A program made the position numbers and the translations under genes. A stretch of DNA of 64,000 bases from assembly GCA_001972305.1 (NCBI GenBank), contig BDDD01000266.1, positions 146,928-210,927 on the forward strand, read 5' to 3'. Every line of letters begins with the position of its first letter. Position 1 is the first letter of the stretch. Under the pieces are notes generated by a model. It saw nothing but the letters and a program-made list of their open reading frames with translations. It had not been told where the DNA came from and searched no databases. Of the stretch, positions 54,960 through 64,000 are shown in pieces. This DNA comes from Cephalotus follicularis (lineage: Eukaryota; Streptophyta; Magnoliopsida; Oxalidales; Cephalotaceae).

Positions 54960-55335
54960 AGGTAAAAGACATCGACGTCTTTTATAAAGACATCGACTCC
55001 TTTTCTGGGAAAATCGTTGGACTGTGATGTTTGTTGCTGACGGCCATTTTGGCCACTTGAAATTACATGTTTGGTTTCGGATTGATGTTATGGTTGTGTA
55101 CCTGTTAATCAGTAGCATACCCTATACGTCTATGGAGTAAAAATTCGTTTATATGAGAGATTAAGGGGTTGGATTTTAGCCTCTTGAATCAAGGCTCGCA
55201 TCTGATACTCCCTGGTATGAAAAAGACATCGACGTCTTTGGTCCAGAAAAGCCTGGGAATAATTGGACATAAGATTTACACTTTAGGCTAAAAGACAGCG
55301 ACGCCTTAAGGAAAGACATCGATGCCTTTCCTCCT
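54960..55335. repeat. AAAGACATCGACGTCTTT palindrome array B of S7
   Basis: Five spaced units: AAAGACATCGACGTCTTTT near 54965, AAAGACATCGACTCCTTTT near 54985, AAAGACATCGACGTCTTT near 55223, AAAGACAGCGACGCCTTA near 55291 and AAAGACATCGATGCCTTT near 55312. The array lies about 1.05-1.42 kb into the LTR, matching array B of G1 (1.15-1.37 kb). Confidence 0.85.
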
Positions 55336-57485
55336 GGACAGTAGAATTTCACACGAATGAGAACCGTTAGACCCGGAACGAATCTAAAAATGAACCTAGA
55401 TGCAGTCTGAGCATATGATTGCATTGTTACTGTGACTTGCATTATGGTTGCTTTCCTAAAAGTGTTAAACCATTTTGAAAAGCTTGCATGATTATTATTT
55501 GGGTACGAAAATGTATATTTGTCAAATTATGAATTTATATATTTTCGAACTGTTTGGGGAAGTATTTCCAATAACAGAGAAATGTCTTAAAGATTGATTA
55601 TGAAACCAAATGAAATTTACGAAAATGTATATTTGTCAAATTATGAATATATATTTTCGAAATGCTTGGGGAAGTATTTCCAAAGACATAGATATGTATT
55701 GTTTTAAGCTTATGACTTATTACAACTTGTGAACTGAAAAGTATATTTTAAACAAATATATTTGATCAAGTAAATATGTGTAATTGCTTGACTTGTACTG
55801 TTGACTGCTTGTGCCTGTTGATTATTAGCCACCATGCTAATAACCTGTTGATTACTTAGCCGCCGTGCTAGTAACCAGCTGTTGGTTTGGTCGCCATGCT
55901 AAACAACTTACGGAGGACTTGCTCCAAAACCGTTCGCAAACAGGGACGGAATAAGAGTGCACGACGTTGGGGCCAGGAGGTGGCGACTGTCATGACGACT
56001 GGACTGTCTGGTTCCTTTTTGGGAACATATTTACTGCTTGTGTTGATATAGCTTTTGAGTTATACTTGTACTGTGAGCATGCATATATTTTTATATGTAT
56101 ATACGGAGGTATTTTTACTATAAAAATCACCTGACATGGCTCATCATTATGCATTCATTCATGATGCTCATTGCCTTATTACTTAAACTGTATTTATGGT
56201 TTTGTTCACTTAGCCGAGCGAGGACAAAGGCTAACCCCTACTGTAACAGATTGATGGAGTGGTCTTTGCATGGAGCATGCACGGAGATTTAAAGATAAGA
56301 CTTGTTATTTTCTCTTATTTTGGGTTATTGAACATTTATCGTGTTATTTGGTTTTGTAACATTGGATATTGTTATCTTGTATTGTATTATTTCACGCTCC
56401 GTTTTGGGCAATCAACAGTTATGTTTGGTTTATCGGGCATCGCGTAGTTTGGGATGCGTGATGTGTTCGGCTTATATTTGATGCTTCCGCGAGATGTTTT
56501 TGGATAAGAAAAGTTTTAATTTTTATGGTAATTTTACATAAGCCGGATTTTTATGTTGATTGCCGTACCACTTTATATGTTGTCTATGTTCTGTGGAAAC
56601 GGGGTGTGACAAAAATCTCCCGAAATTTCGGCATGAAGTATTCATTTATCGGACTATAACCCCCTGTCAAGAAAACACAGTTTATATATCATGGGCTAAG
56701 CCCTTACAACCACACTCTAGTAGGAGGAAATCAGCAATATATCACAATAGGGGGTCCTGTCTATATCTTTTACATCAACACCCATATCATAAGCACTGGT
56801 ACATGTTGGTAGGTCGATAGCTGAATAAAACATAACTATAACATCTTTAGATTTGCCTCAAATACATAAAACAAGTCTTATAACTCAACACATTTCAAAT
56901 CATAAACATGAGGTCCCATTTTATACAATTCTTATAAGCAAAACCAAATACAAGCAACTCCATATACAATTGGCTAACAAAATCTGTTATAGAAAACCCG
57001 TCCTTCTCAGCTTACCTCACTGCAGTCCATCACCTGTACCTGGGCCTGACCCATTCCGCATACAGGGGAAATGGGTCAGTGACATAATGTCGAGTAGGTA
57101 TACTATGCTATGCATGCAACAGTATAATAGTGATGCGTGTAACAGTATATCAATGTATGTCATGTAGTACATCAGCATAATGGTGATATGCGTGCAACAG
57201 TATAATAAATATGTATGGTATGTCGTGTGCATAAATGACAATTGCGGACAACGTCAGTATACCAACTGTCCCTAAGCAGTGGTATACTGGGCTGGTCCTA
57301 ATCACATAAAAGGCCATAGGCCTGCAGACACTCCATAAACAATCAGTCATCATACGTAGGGACAAACAATCCATAGGTCTGAGTACTACTCTGCCCCTCC
57401 GGACCGAGATAGTACTACCACCGACTACTACCCTTTTGAGGTCGTAGCCGAGTGGGGAAGAGATAACGCTGATCACATCATGGCT

Positions 57486-57632
57486 AAGCCGTAAAAACGG
57501 TCAGATCCCGTAAGTATAGTGGTAAAGCCGTAAAAACGGACATAACCCGTAGTATATGGTAAAGCCGTAAAAACAGCCAGAACTCGTAGTATGTGGTAAA
57601 GCCGTAAAAACGGTCAGAACCCATAGGCGCCA
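57486..57632. repeat. Four tandem units with a CCGTAAAAACGG hairpin in S5
   Basis: Units begin AAGCCGTAAAAACGG at 57486, 57525, 57562 and 57599 (periods 39, 37 and 37 bp). Three keep the stem CCGT/ACGG with a short A loop; the third has ACAG. The remainder of each unit (CAGAACCCGTAGTATRTGGT) is well conserved. Confidence 0.88.
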
Positions 57633-58317
57633 GGAACCTCCAGTGATGATGTGATCGAACACCCATAATCCTCGCGACGGAAACGTAGATTATGAATGGG
57701 TTATCTCATATGTCTCAAACAATAATATATATCATAGTCGTACCTTGTAATACTCGTAACCCATAACATATATTCATTTAAAGGATAGGGACCATTTCAT
57801 AAAGGATCTCATAGGATCCACATCTGTCAAATCATATAAAGATCATTTCATAATCATAAGTCATTATTCATATCCAATGGCCATTTCATGTTCATAATCC
57901 ATTTTGTAATCAAGTTTTCTTATATCATTTGGTTTGTCCCTATCGAAGTTATAATGAATGGAAAAGGAGTCCAAATGGGAGTATCCGTGCCCAGATGTCC
58001 CAATGGAAGTACCTGACCATTTTGAAATCCATAAAACAATGGAGAGGACGTCCAAATAAGATATCCGCGTCTCGATATCCTAATGGAACTATCCTGACCA
58101 TTTTGAAAACCATTTAGAAACCAATTGCGTAAAACTCTTTTATTGAGAACTTTCCTTAAAACTTCACTTGAACATCGATTTAGAAATCAAATGTGATATA
58201 GAAGGATTTCCATAGGTTACAAAGCCTTAGGGAGGTTTTCTATGGAATCCGGTTGAAGATAAAACCATTTTGGATGGAAAACCATGTAAAACAGTGTGTT
58301 TGGGTTGAATAGGGCAC

Positions 58318-58530
58318 TAAGCATCGATGCTTAGCCCCGGGCATCAACGGTTTTAAAAATCACAAGTATAAAGCGTCAATAGTTTATTTTAAAGCATAAT
58401 GCGTCGACTGTTTGGTTTAACTCATAAAAGCATTGACGGTTTTAGAAAGCATAAATATAAAACATTGAGTACTCAATTTAAGACATGAAAGCGTCGATGG
58501 GTTTGGTTTTGAAAGCATAAAGCGTCGACG
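58318..58530. repeat. TCGA motif cluster in S5
   Basis: Units include AAGCATCGATGCTTA, AAGCGTCAATAGTTT, ATGCGTCGACTGTTTGG, AAGCATTGACGGTTTT, AAGCGTCGATGGGTTTGG and AAGCGTCGACGGTTTT. The left arm AAGCGTCGACG is that of the copia leaders, while the right arm is usually GTTTTGG or similar, so these are half-palindromes. Confidence 0.78.
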
Positions 58531-59897
58531 GTTTTGATAGAAAATGCAGTTTGTGAAAGAGTTCGTAAATCAATGGAACTATGTCCAAAATTGTTCAAAG
58601 CCCTTTTTAAGATTCATCCCATAGCCCGTGAATTGGGAGAAGGCAAGAATTCATCTTCTCTTAATTCAACGTCGAACCCTTATATCATATGCCATATGCA
58701 ATTATATATATATACAATCATGCATCCATACAAGAACAATTCGTACACATATCAATCCAAATAATCATTTAGAATGCATGAATGTAATGCAAGCAATAGT
58801 ATAACCTACCTCTTAGCAACTGAGCTCGTAAAGCTCAGAAATCCTCTATCCTTGATCGTTTCCTTTATCCTGTATGCACAACACATTTCTGTTACACTCT
58901 ACGCACAGAAACCAAGAACAGCCACCATCGGAGCTTCGGCCAGTTTCCGGCCATCTCATTTAGCTCCAGCGAAATCCAAAAATAGGTTCCACATTGGACG
59001 ATATGTTCAAAACCATCGGAGGCTCACCATGACTCACCGTGAAACGTGTTGTCACGGCCGGCCAGTGAGTTCAACTCACTGAGTTGACGCTCCGGTCGTC
59101 CACAACTCCGGCTACCACCATAAAACGTATCACAATCATCAACTCTACACATCCTTGCCCTTAACTCACTGAGACTCGGCGCTAAATGCACGGTCAAAGG
59201 CGGAAGTGAGTTGGCTTCACTGAGTCAACTTGTCAGTTCGAATCCAGCTGTTTCTGGCCGAATGGGGCCAAATCAGCCACTAAAATAGGTGTAGCCGACC
59301 TCCTAGGTGAAGACCGGACCCACCCGCGGTGATTATCGGCGGTGGAACGCTCGGCAATGCCTGACAGTGACGGCGTCGGGGAGAAGAAAACGAGAAGAAA
59401 AGGAAGAAAAAAGAAGAGAAGAAGGAATGAGGCTTACCGTCGAAAGTAGAGGCTCTAAATGGTGAGCTCCTGGTCCGGCGCCGTCGCCTTCTCCGGCGCT
59501 GAGCTCTCCCTCTCTCCTGATGGTCTCTCTCCCTTGTGTCTCTGGTTCTTTCTTTTGCATGGGCGCCTTATGCGCCCGTGTCCCCTCTTTTCTTTCTTTA
59601 ATTTTTGCTTCCCTTCTTGGTATTTACTGGCAAAATACTAAGGTCTAGGTCCCGTTTAATCCGCAAACGACGATATTAATTATTCGAACGGGTACCAAAA
59701 TAACCGTAATAATAATGCGAACATAGGGCCTTATTGTCGCGCATTAAAAATGGGCTTTATTAGTCATTTTGGGCCTTATGATTTGCGGCTCCAATACGCT
59801 ATGCTTTTTATGGATTCGGGCTCCATCGGCTCAATACAGCCATACACTGTGCCAATGTTAAAATAATTATTTATAAAATTCCGAGTGTTACACGAGA

Positions 59898-60437
59898 TCT
59901 GTGGGCTTGAGATAAAAGCTATTCCCTCAGGTCACTATCGGCTGGAACGCAAACTCTGCCATGGTACCTTAACGAACCATCGACGTTCCAGGTGAAATCT
60001 AGGTTCAAACCAATGGTTGTGGCTACAATCTGTAATTGCTTATCAGAAGAGTGAGTATCTCATATTCTATCAAGCAATAACGACTGTGCATAAATAGAAG
60101 AAAGTGTCATGCAAGCCATCCTATGACTTAAGGCATCAACGACTACATTTGCCTTCCCTGGATGATATTCAATATCACAATCGTAGTCGTTGAGTAGCTC
60201 AAACCATCTCCTCTGTCTCATGTTCAACTCTTTCCATAAGAAAAGGTGCTTCAGGCTCTTATGGTCCGTATAAACTAAAAATTTTGTATCATAAAGGTAG
60301 TGACGCCATTTCTTGAGAACAAAGACAATGGTCGCCAACTCAAGATCATGCACTGGGTAGTTCTCTTCATGAGGCTTGATCTTCCTAGACGCATAAGCAA
60401 TCACTTTCTCATACAGCATAAGGACGCACCAAGTCAT
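59898..60437 (-). pseudogene. G3 RNase H and integrase finger start
   Basis: On the minus strand 60437-60060 reads [60 protein letters not shown] and [11 protein letters not shown] (usually VADALSR). After a stop it continues with GRVCVPADSDLRE, another stop, and LLSQAHRSRFSIHP, meeting 53717 across S5. The first RNase H Asp region is missing because the frame is broken upstream. Confidence 0.87.
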
Positions 60438-61153
60438 TTTCCTGAAGCATATGTATAAACCATGAAGTTTTCATTCCCACAAGGTGAATATAAGATAGGT
60501 ATTGAGATCAATTACTCATTTAGCTCCTGAAAACTTTGTTCACGACCAATATCCCATTCATAAGCTGTTGTTTTTTGAGTAATTCAAGTTAGCAGAATGG
60601 TAATCCATGAAAATCCATGGACAAATTTGCTGTAATAGACAGCTAGTCCCAACAGACTTTGGACTTCAGAAACACTGACAACCCATTGCTGGATATGATA
60701 TGCATAAGAAAAGCAACCCTTGATGGCCAAAATTCACACTTGTTGAACTAAGCATATAGGCGACGATCTCTCCAAGTTTGCAACAGTGTGTAAAGGTGTT
60801 GGGCATGCTCCTCCCAAGTCTTAGAATAAACCAAGATGTCATCATGAAGACCACCATGGACTGGTCTAAGTCGAGATTGAATACTAGGTTCATTAAGTCC
60901 ATAAAGGTGGCAGGTGTATTAGTCACGCCAAAAGGCATAAGTAGAAACTCATGATGGCCATATCTAGACCTAAAAGCAGTCTTTGCAATATTACTATGCC
61001 TGACTCTCAGCTGGTGATAACCCGACCTTAAATCGAGCTTAGAAAACACCATAGCACCTCTCAGCTAGTCAAACAACTCATCAATATGAGGCATACGATA
61101 CCTGTTCTTCACTGTGACACTGTTAAGCCGCCGGTAATCGATGCACATCCACA
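60438..61153 (-). pseudogene. G3 reverse transcriptase, broken
   Basis: From 61153: MCIDYRRLN-like and [12 protein letters not shown], a stop, then an open part 61052-60666 with [19 protein letters not shown] and [21 protein letters not shown] one-base loss within the catalytic FxDD box shifts the frame (VVFMMTSW). Downstream RT connection residues are visible only in other frames. C3 interrupts the element at 61154; CCACA (61149-61153) is the candidate left TSD. The element is older or more damaged than G1 and G2. Confidence 0.87.
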
Positions 61154-63747
61154 TGTTAGAGATAAGTCCTGTAAGCAGTTGCCATATCTTGTAATATGTA
61201 AACTTATCTTTAATAATATTCAATAAAATTGTATATTAGGCCATCAATGGCTATGACTTCAATTACTGCAATGATGTATGTATTTATAATTGAATGTCCG
61301 AAGATTAAAGTTGGAGGAACCAAAATTCTTGATGAGATCAAGAAGTGAGAATTGGAACATCGGTAAGCTTTATTCTTAAATCTTCCTGGTCGTAGGATTA
61401 AGTACTCAGGGCATACTCACATAGTATGCCAGCTCGTTTAGAGAGTGACTGATCTCATAAGTCATTGTGTGGAGACAAGGGCAATACACGTGTGAATGAG
61501 TTCACTAAAGATGACTCGCAAGATGGAGTGCCTGCATGGAATTTTTACTGTACGTTAAACAGACATTCCTGACAGCGGCAGTGCAACATGTTAGATAGGT
61601 TAATCCGACAAGCCATTGGATGGGCTTATGTATCGGACCTGTCTATGTATATAAATAGTCTTTTTCCATATATATGGCAAGTGATATTTTGATTATATTG
61701 TTATTGACAATATCACTTGTGTTTTATCACATAATTGAAGTAGTCTAAAATAATCTACTTACACATGTGATGCCCGGAGATAAGATTGGATACCAAGCAT
61801 GGAGGCAGTGGGAGTGGCTACCTTATTCCTTATGTTGAAATAGGTCCAAGTCATAGGTTCACTTTGTGGGCATTAGTGAATCGGATAGACTTGCGCGTAC
61901 GTTGCCTACTCTCAGGGAGGGGCGGATGGATTCTCTCACTGCCAGCTGTGTTGATACACTAGGGCAAGTATGGGGTGCGCGCTGGGAGCTTGTACACTGA
62001 ACTGGACCCGCATAGGAAACACTATTTGGATAGTCGCTAGTCTCATGTCAGTAGTGATTCCTAATTGTTGCGGTTGTGTATAAGTGCTGGACACTTAGCG
62101 AGTTCATAGAACTCGTCTGATCCTTTGACTTGAGCCATTGCTCTATATTGTATGGAGACTGTTATGCTTTGATCTCCACCTTACCCAGTTCTTTTGCGGG
62201 ATTTGTAATCAGGTGGTCTTTGGGTATGATTGAATTTATATGAATATAAGCGACTGCTCATTATGGGATTGTCACACCTGAGTGAAGGTGATCGGCCCTA
62301 ATTTGGTGTGATTGTACTCTGGACATATTAAATCCTTGGCCAAGGTTTAGGTGGACTGGAAATTGGATTTCTGGAGAGTCTACCAAAGGTCCTAGTAATG
62401 ATCAGATATTTTAGCCACTGAGGTATAATCTAGGATTGACATGTATCCTTACCCTAAACCTCAGTCGGGGCCAAGTATGACGAGAGATTATAGTATACGC
62501 GAACCGGCGACTCAAAAAATCACTCGTTATGGCGGTGTGATAAATTATGAGAAAATTAATTGGATTAATTTTTCTTCTGGATAATATCTGATATTAATCC
62601 AAGAGCATTTTAAATAGGTCTGGGACTATTTAGAAAGGCTTAACCGAACCCTGTGGGTGTTTCGGTAATCTATAAACGCCATTGAAAATAACTGAGATTT
62701 TAAAGGGTCCCTACCTGATAATGATATCTTCATAATATGTTGGACATATTAATATCTTGGTGACAATTATAAAATCATATATTGGTTAGTTGGATTTTGT
62801 GAGTTGTGTCACCATTGGATGTTGACACATGTCACTACCTCACTTGATCTTATGTAATTAATACATGAAGGGACATGTGGCATCACTAGAATGAGTATGA
62901 CTCATTTATGTGATACATTGGCTGATTTCTTGGAGAAAATGACATGTGGCATTTTGTTGCATGCTATGAGTGACATGTGGCATTTTGTTACATGCCATGA
63001 GTGACATGTGGCATAAACATTGACTGAGTTGGACTCACTTTGTTGTATACAGCAGGGCACAATTGAATCAGCTGAATTCACTCACTAAGCCAGTGGAATT
63101 TGGTTTCCATGAGAGAAGGAAAAAGAGAGCTCTTCCTAGGGTTTGAGTTTATCATTCATTTCTATAAGCTTGGAGCTTGTTTCTCTCTTGATTCCCTTAT
63201 TTGATTTTCATTTCCAAGTTTGGAGCTACATACGGTGGATTGAATTGATGATATTTTCTCAATTATAATGCTCCCTTTGTTAGCATATAGAATCCAGAAA
63301 ATTCATTAGGGTTTCAAATAGAAGGGAGACTGGTTTTGTTGGAGAATAAGGCAGTAGTTTTTTTTTTCTTTTAAGAAGAACAAGGGGATGCCGAAATTTT
63401 AAGGCTTGGAGAAGAAGATATATTCATCTTGGAGGTGAAAAGAAGCTTGGAGGAATCAAGAGGAGTCTTCCTAAGCTTGTACTAGCAAAGAGAAGGAGCC
63501 ACCAAGTTTGGTATAGCCTCCTATCACTCTCTTTGTAGGTAGTTCTTCACATAAGCATGCATATGTGATACCAATTTAATTATGAGTTGTTAAGGGTGTA
63601 CTTTGGACTTGTAAATATTAGAATTGGACATGTTTTAATTGTGTTATTGAGGGGCTTAAGTTCTGCTACAAACAAGAAAATTAAAATTGCACCCCTTAAA
63701 ACCCTAAGTTCGATTCCAACATCGGGAATGCATATCGATTCCCAACA
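61154..63747 (+). repeat. C3 5' LTR (2594 bp), copia
   Basis: It starts TGTTAGAGATAAGTCC and ends ATTCCCAACA, immediately before a primer-binding site. Related to the C1 LTR and S4 through TTTATCACATAATTGAAG and the GGGGTGCGCGCTGGGAGC block. It contains a 31-bp tandem repeat (62941-63014) and a purine/T-rich stretch near 63355. The 3' LTR must lie beyond the window. Confidence 0.87.
62941..63014 (+). repeat. 31-bp tandem repeat in the C3 LTR
   Basis: Units starting GACATGTGGCATTTTGTTGC at 62941-62971 and 62972-63002, plus a partial third (63003-63014). The two full copies differ at two positions. Confidence 0.9.
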
Positions 63748-64000
63748 GTGGTATCAAAGCCTACCACATAAATTATAATTGAATTAAGATGCCTAGGATG
63801 ATGACTAATTAGAAGCTTACGTAGAGGTGGGGTTTTGTGGTTAAACTCTATCCCATAGTGCCTTGGTGTAATTTTGGTGTTTTGAATAGTTTTGAGTGAA
63901 ATTGGATTACATTCAAAACTGCTTGTTTTGCTGTCCTGTTTGAAATGGCATTGGATCTTGTTTTGAACATGTAGAGGATTGCTTCAAAAGTGGTTCCCAA
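63748..64000 (+). other. C3 primer-binding site and start of leader
   Basis: TGGTATCAAAGCC at 63749-63761 is an initiator-Met type site with G to A at one position. The following 240 bp are untranslated leader, with no supported gene before the window ends. The short open frame at 63587-63778 crosses the LTR end and is chance. Confidence 0.8.

Larger units (their letters stand above)
53918..56611 (+). mobile_element. S7: solo gypsy LTR (2694 bp) of G1 design, TSD AAAAT
   Basis: It starts TGTAACGCCCGGTATTTTCC and ends GGAAACGGGGTGTGACA. AAAAT is at 53913-53917 and 56612-56616. It matches the G1 LTR in its start, the block after the second palindrome array, the TTAGCC (56210-56215) / GGCTAA (56229-56234) hairpin with the same loop context, and the final 300 bp. 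It differs in the palindrome arrays, which are AAAGACATCGACGTCTTT instead of CAGTCGACTG. Confidence 0.92.
53718..59892 (-). mobile_element. S5: solo gypsy LTR split by S7, TSD CGAGA
   Basis: The minus strand starts TGTAACACTCGGAATTTTA at 59892 and ends GTTCGGGGCGCGACA at 53718. CGAGA flanks it at 53713-53717 and 59893-59897. Without S7 it is about 3.48 kb and has no coding region. G3 coding is continuous across it. It contains a CCGTAAAAACGG hairpin tandem repeat (57486-57632), AAGCGTCGACGG-type motifs (58318-58530) and a purine/pyrimidine tract near 59390-59430. I could not find a clear TTAGCC-type hairpin in it. Confidence 0.88.

Overview
This window looks like an intergenic block of nested LTR retrotransposons from a flowering-plant nuclear genome. 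I see no host protein-coding gene, tRNA gene or functional rRNA gene. Almost every base belongs to a Ty3/gypsy element of the chromovirus (Tekay/Del-like) type, to a Ty1/copia element, or to a solo LTR. The plant assignment rests on Tekay-like RT, RNase H, integrase and C-terminal chromodomain sequences, LTRs of the TGTAACRCCC...GGGGTGTKACA type, initiator-Met primer-binding sites, and a plant-type 5S rRNA fragment inside one LTR. I cannot name the species. Insertions were delimited by reading target-site duplications (TSDs) on both sides by eye.

Layout. 1-428 is a minus-strand chimeric gag running off the left edge. 608-3409 is solo LTR S1. 3459-36656 is copia element C1, whose two LTRs are both interrupted: gypsy G1 (4342-11178) sits in the 5' LTR, and solo LTR S2 (17100-34782) sits in the 3' LTR. 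S2 is split by minus-strand gypsy G2 (19632-34380). G2 carries a copia solo LTR, S4 (25706-27874), in its gag and a gypsy solo LTR, S3 (30629-33610), in its 5' LTR. 36662-61153 is the visible body of an older minus-strand gypsy, G3, broken by copia C2 (36977-53380), solo LTR S5 (53718-59892) and copia C3 (61154 to beyond the right edge). C2 contains solo LTR S6 (43617-46851) in its RT/RNase H region and solo LTR S8 (49144-53268) in its 3' LTR. S5 contains solo LTR S7 (53918-56611). At its deepest the nest has five layers: G3 or its flank, C1, S2, G2, S3.

Coding state. No element is intact. G1, G2 and C2 keep recognisable gag, RT, RNase H and integrase but carry in-frame stops, frameshifts and altered catalytic residues. 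C1 has lost its reverse transcriptase by internal deletion. G3 has lost its integrase core. None should be autonomous.

Non-coding structure is the most interesting part. (1) Short palindromes centred on TCGA (CAGTCGACTG, AAGCGTCGACGCTT, AAAGACRTCGAYGTCTTT) form arrays in gypsy LTRs, in a copia LTR and in copia leaders. Two related gypsy LTRs (G1 and S7) hold different palindrome types at matching positions. (2) The C2 leader holds four hairpins that share a near-identical 20-nt loop on four unrelated stems. (3) Most of the gypsy LTRs carry a small hairpin upstream of their 3' end whose stem sequence changes on both sides. (4) S8 carries a 5S rRNA-derived segment with the internal promoter boxes. 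These four are described as separate findings.
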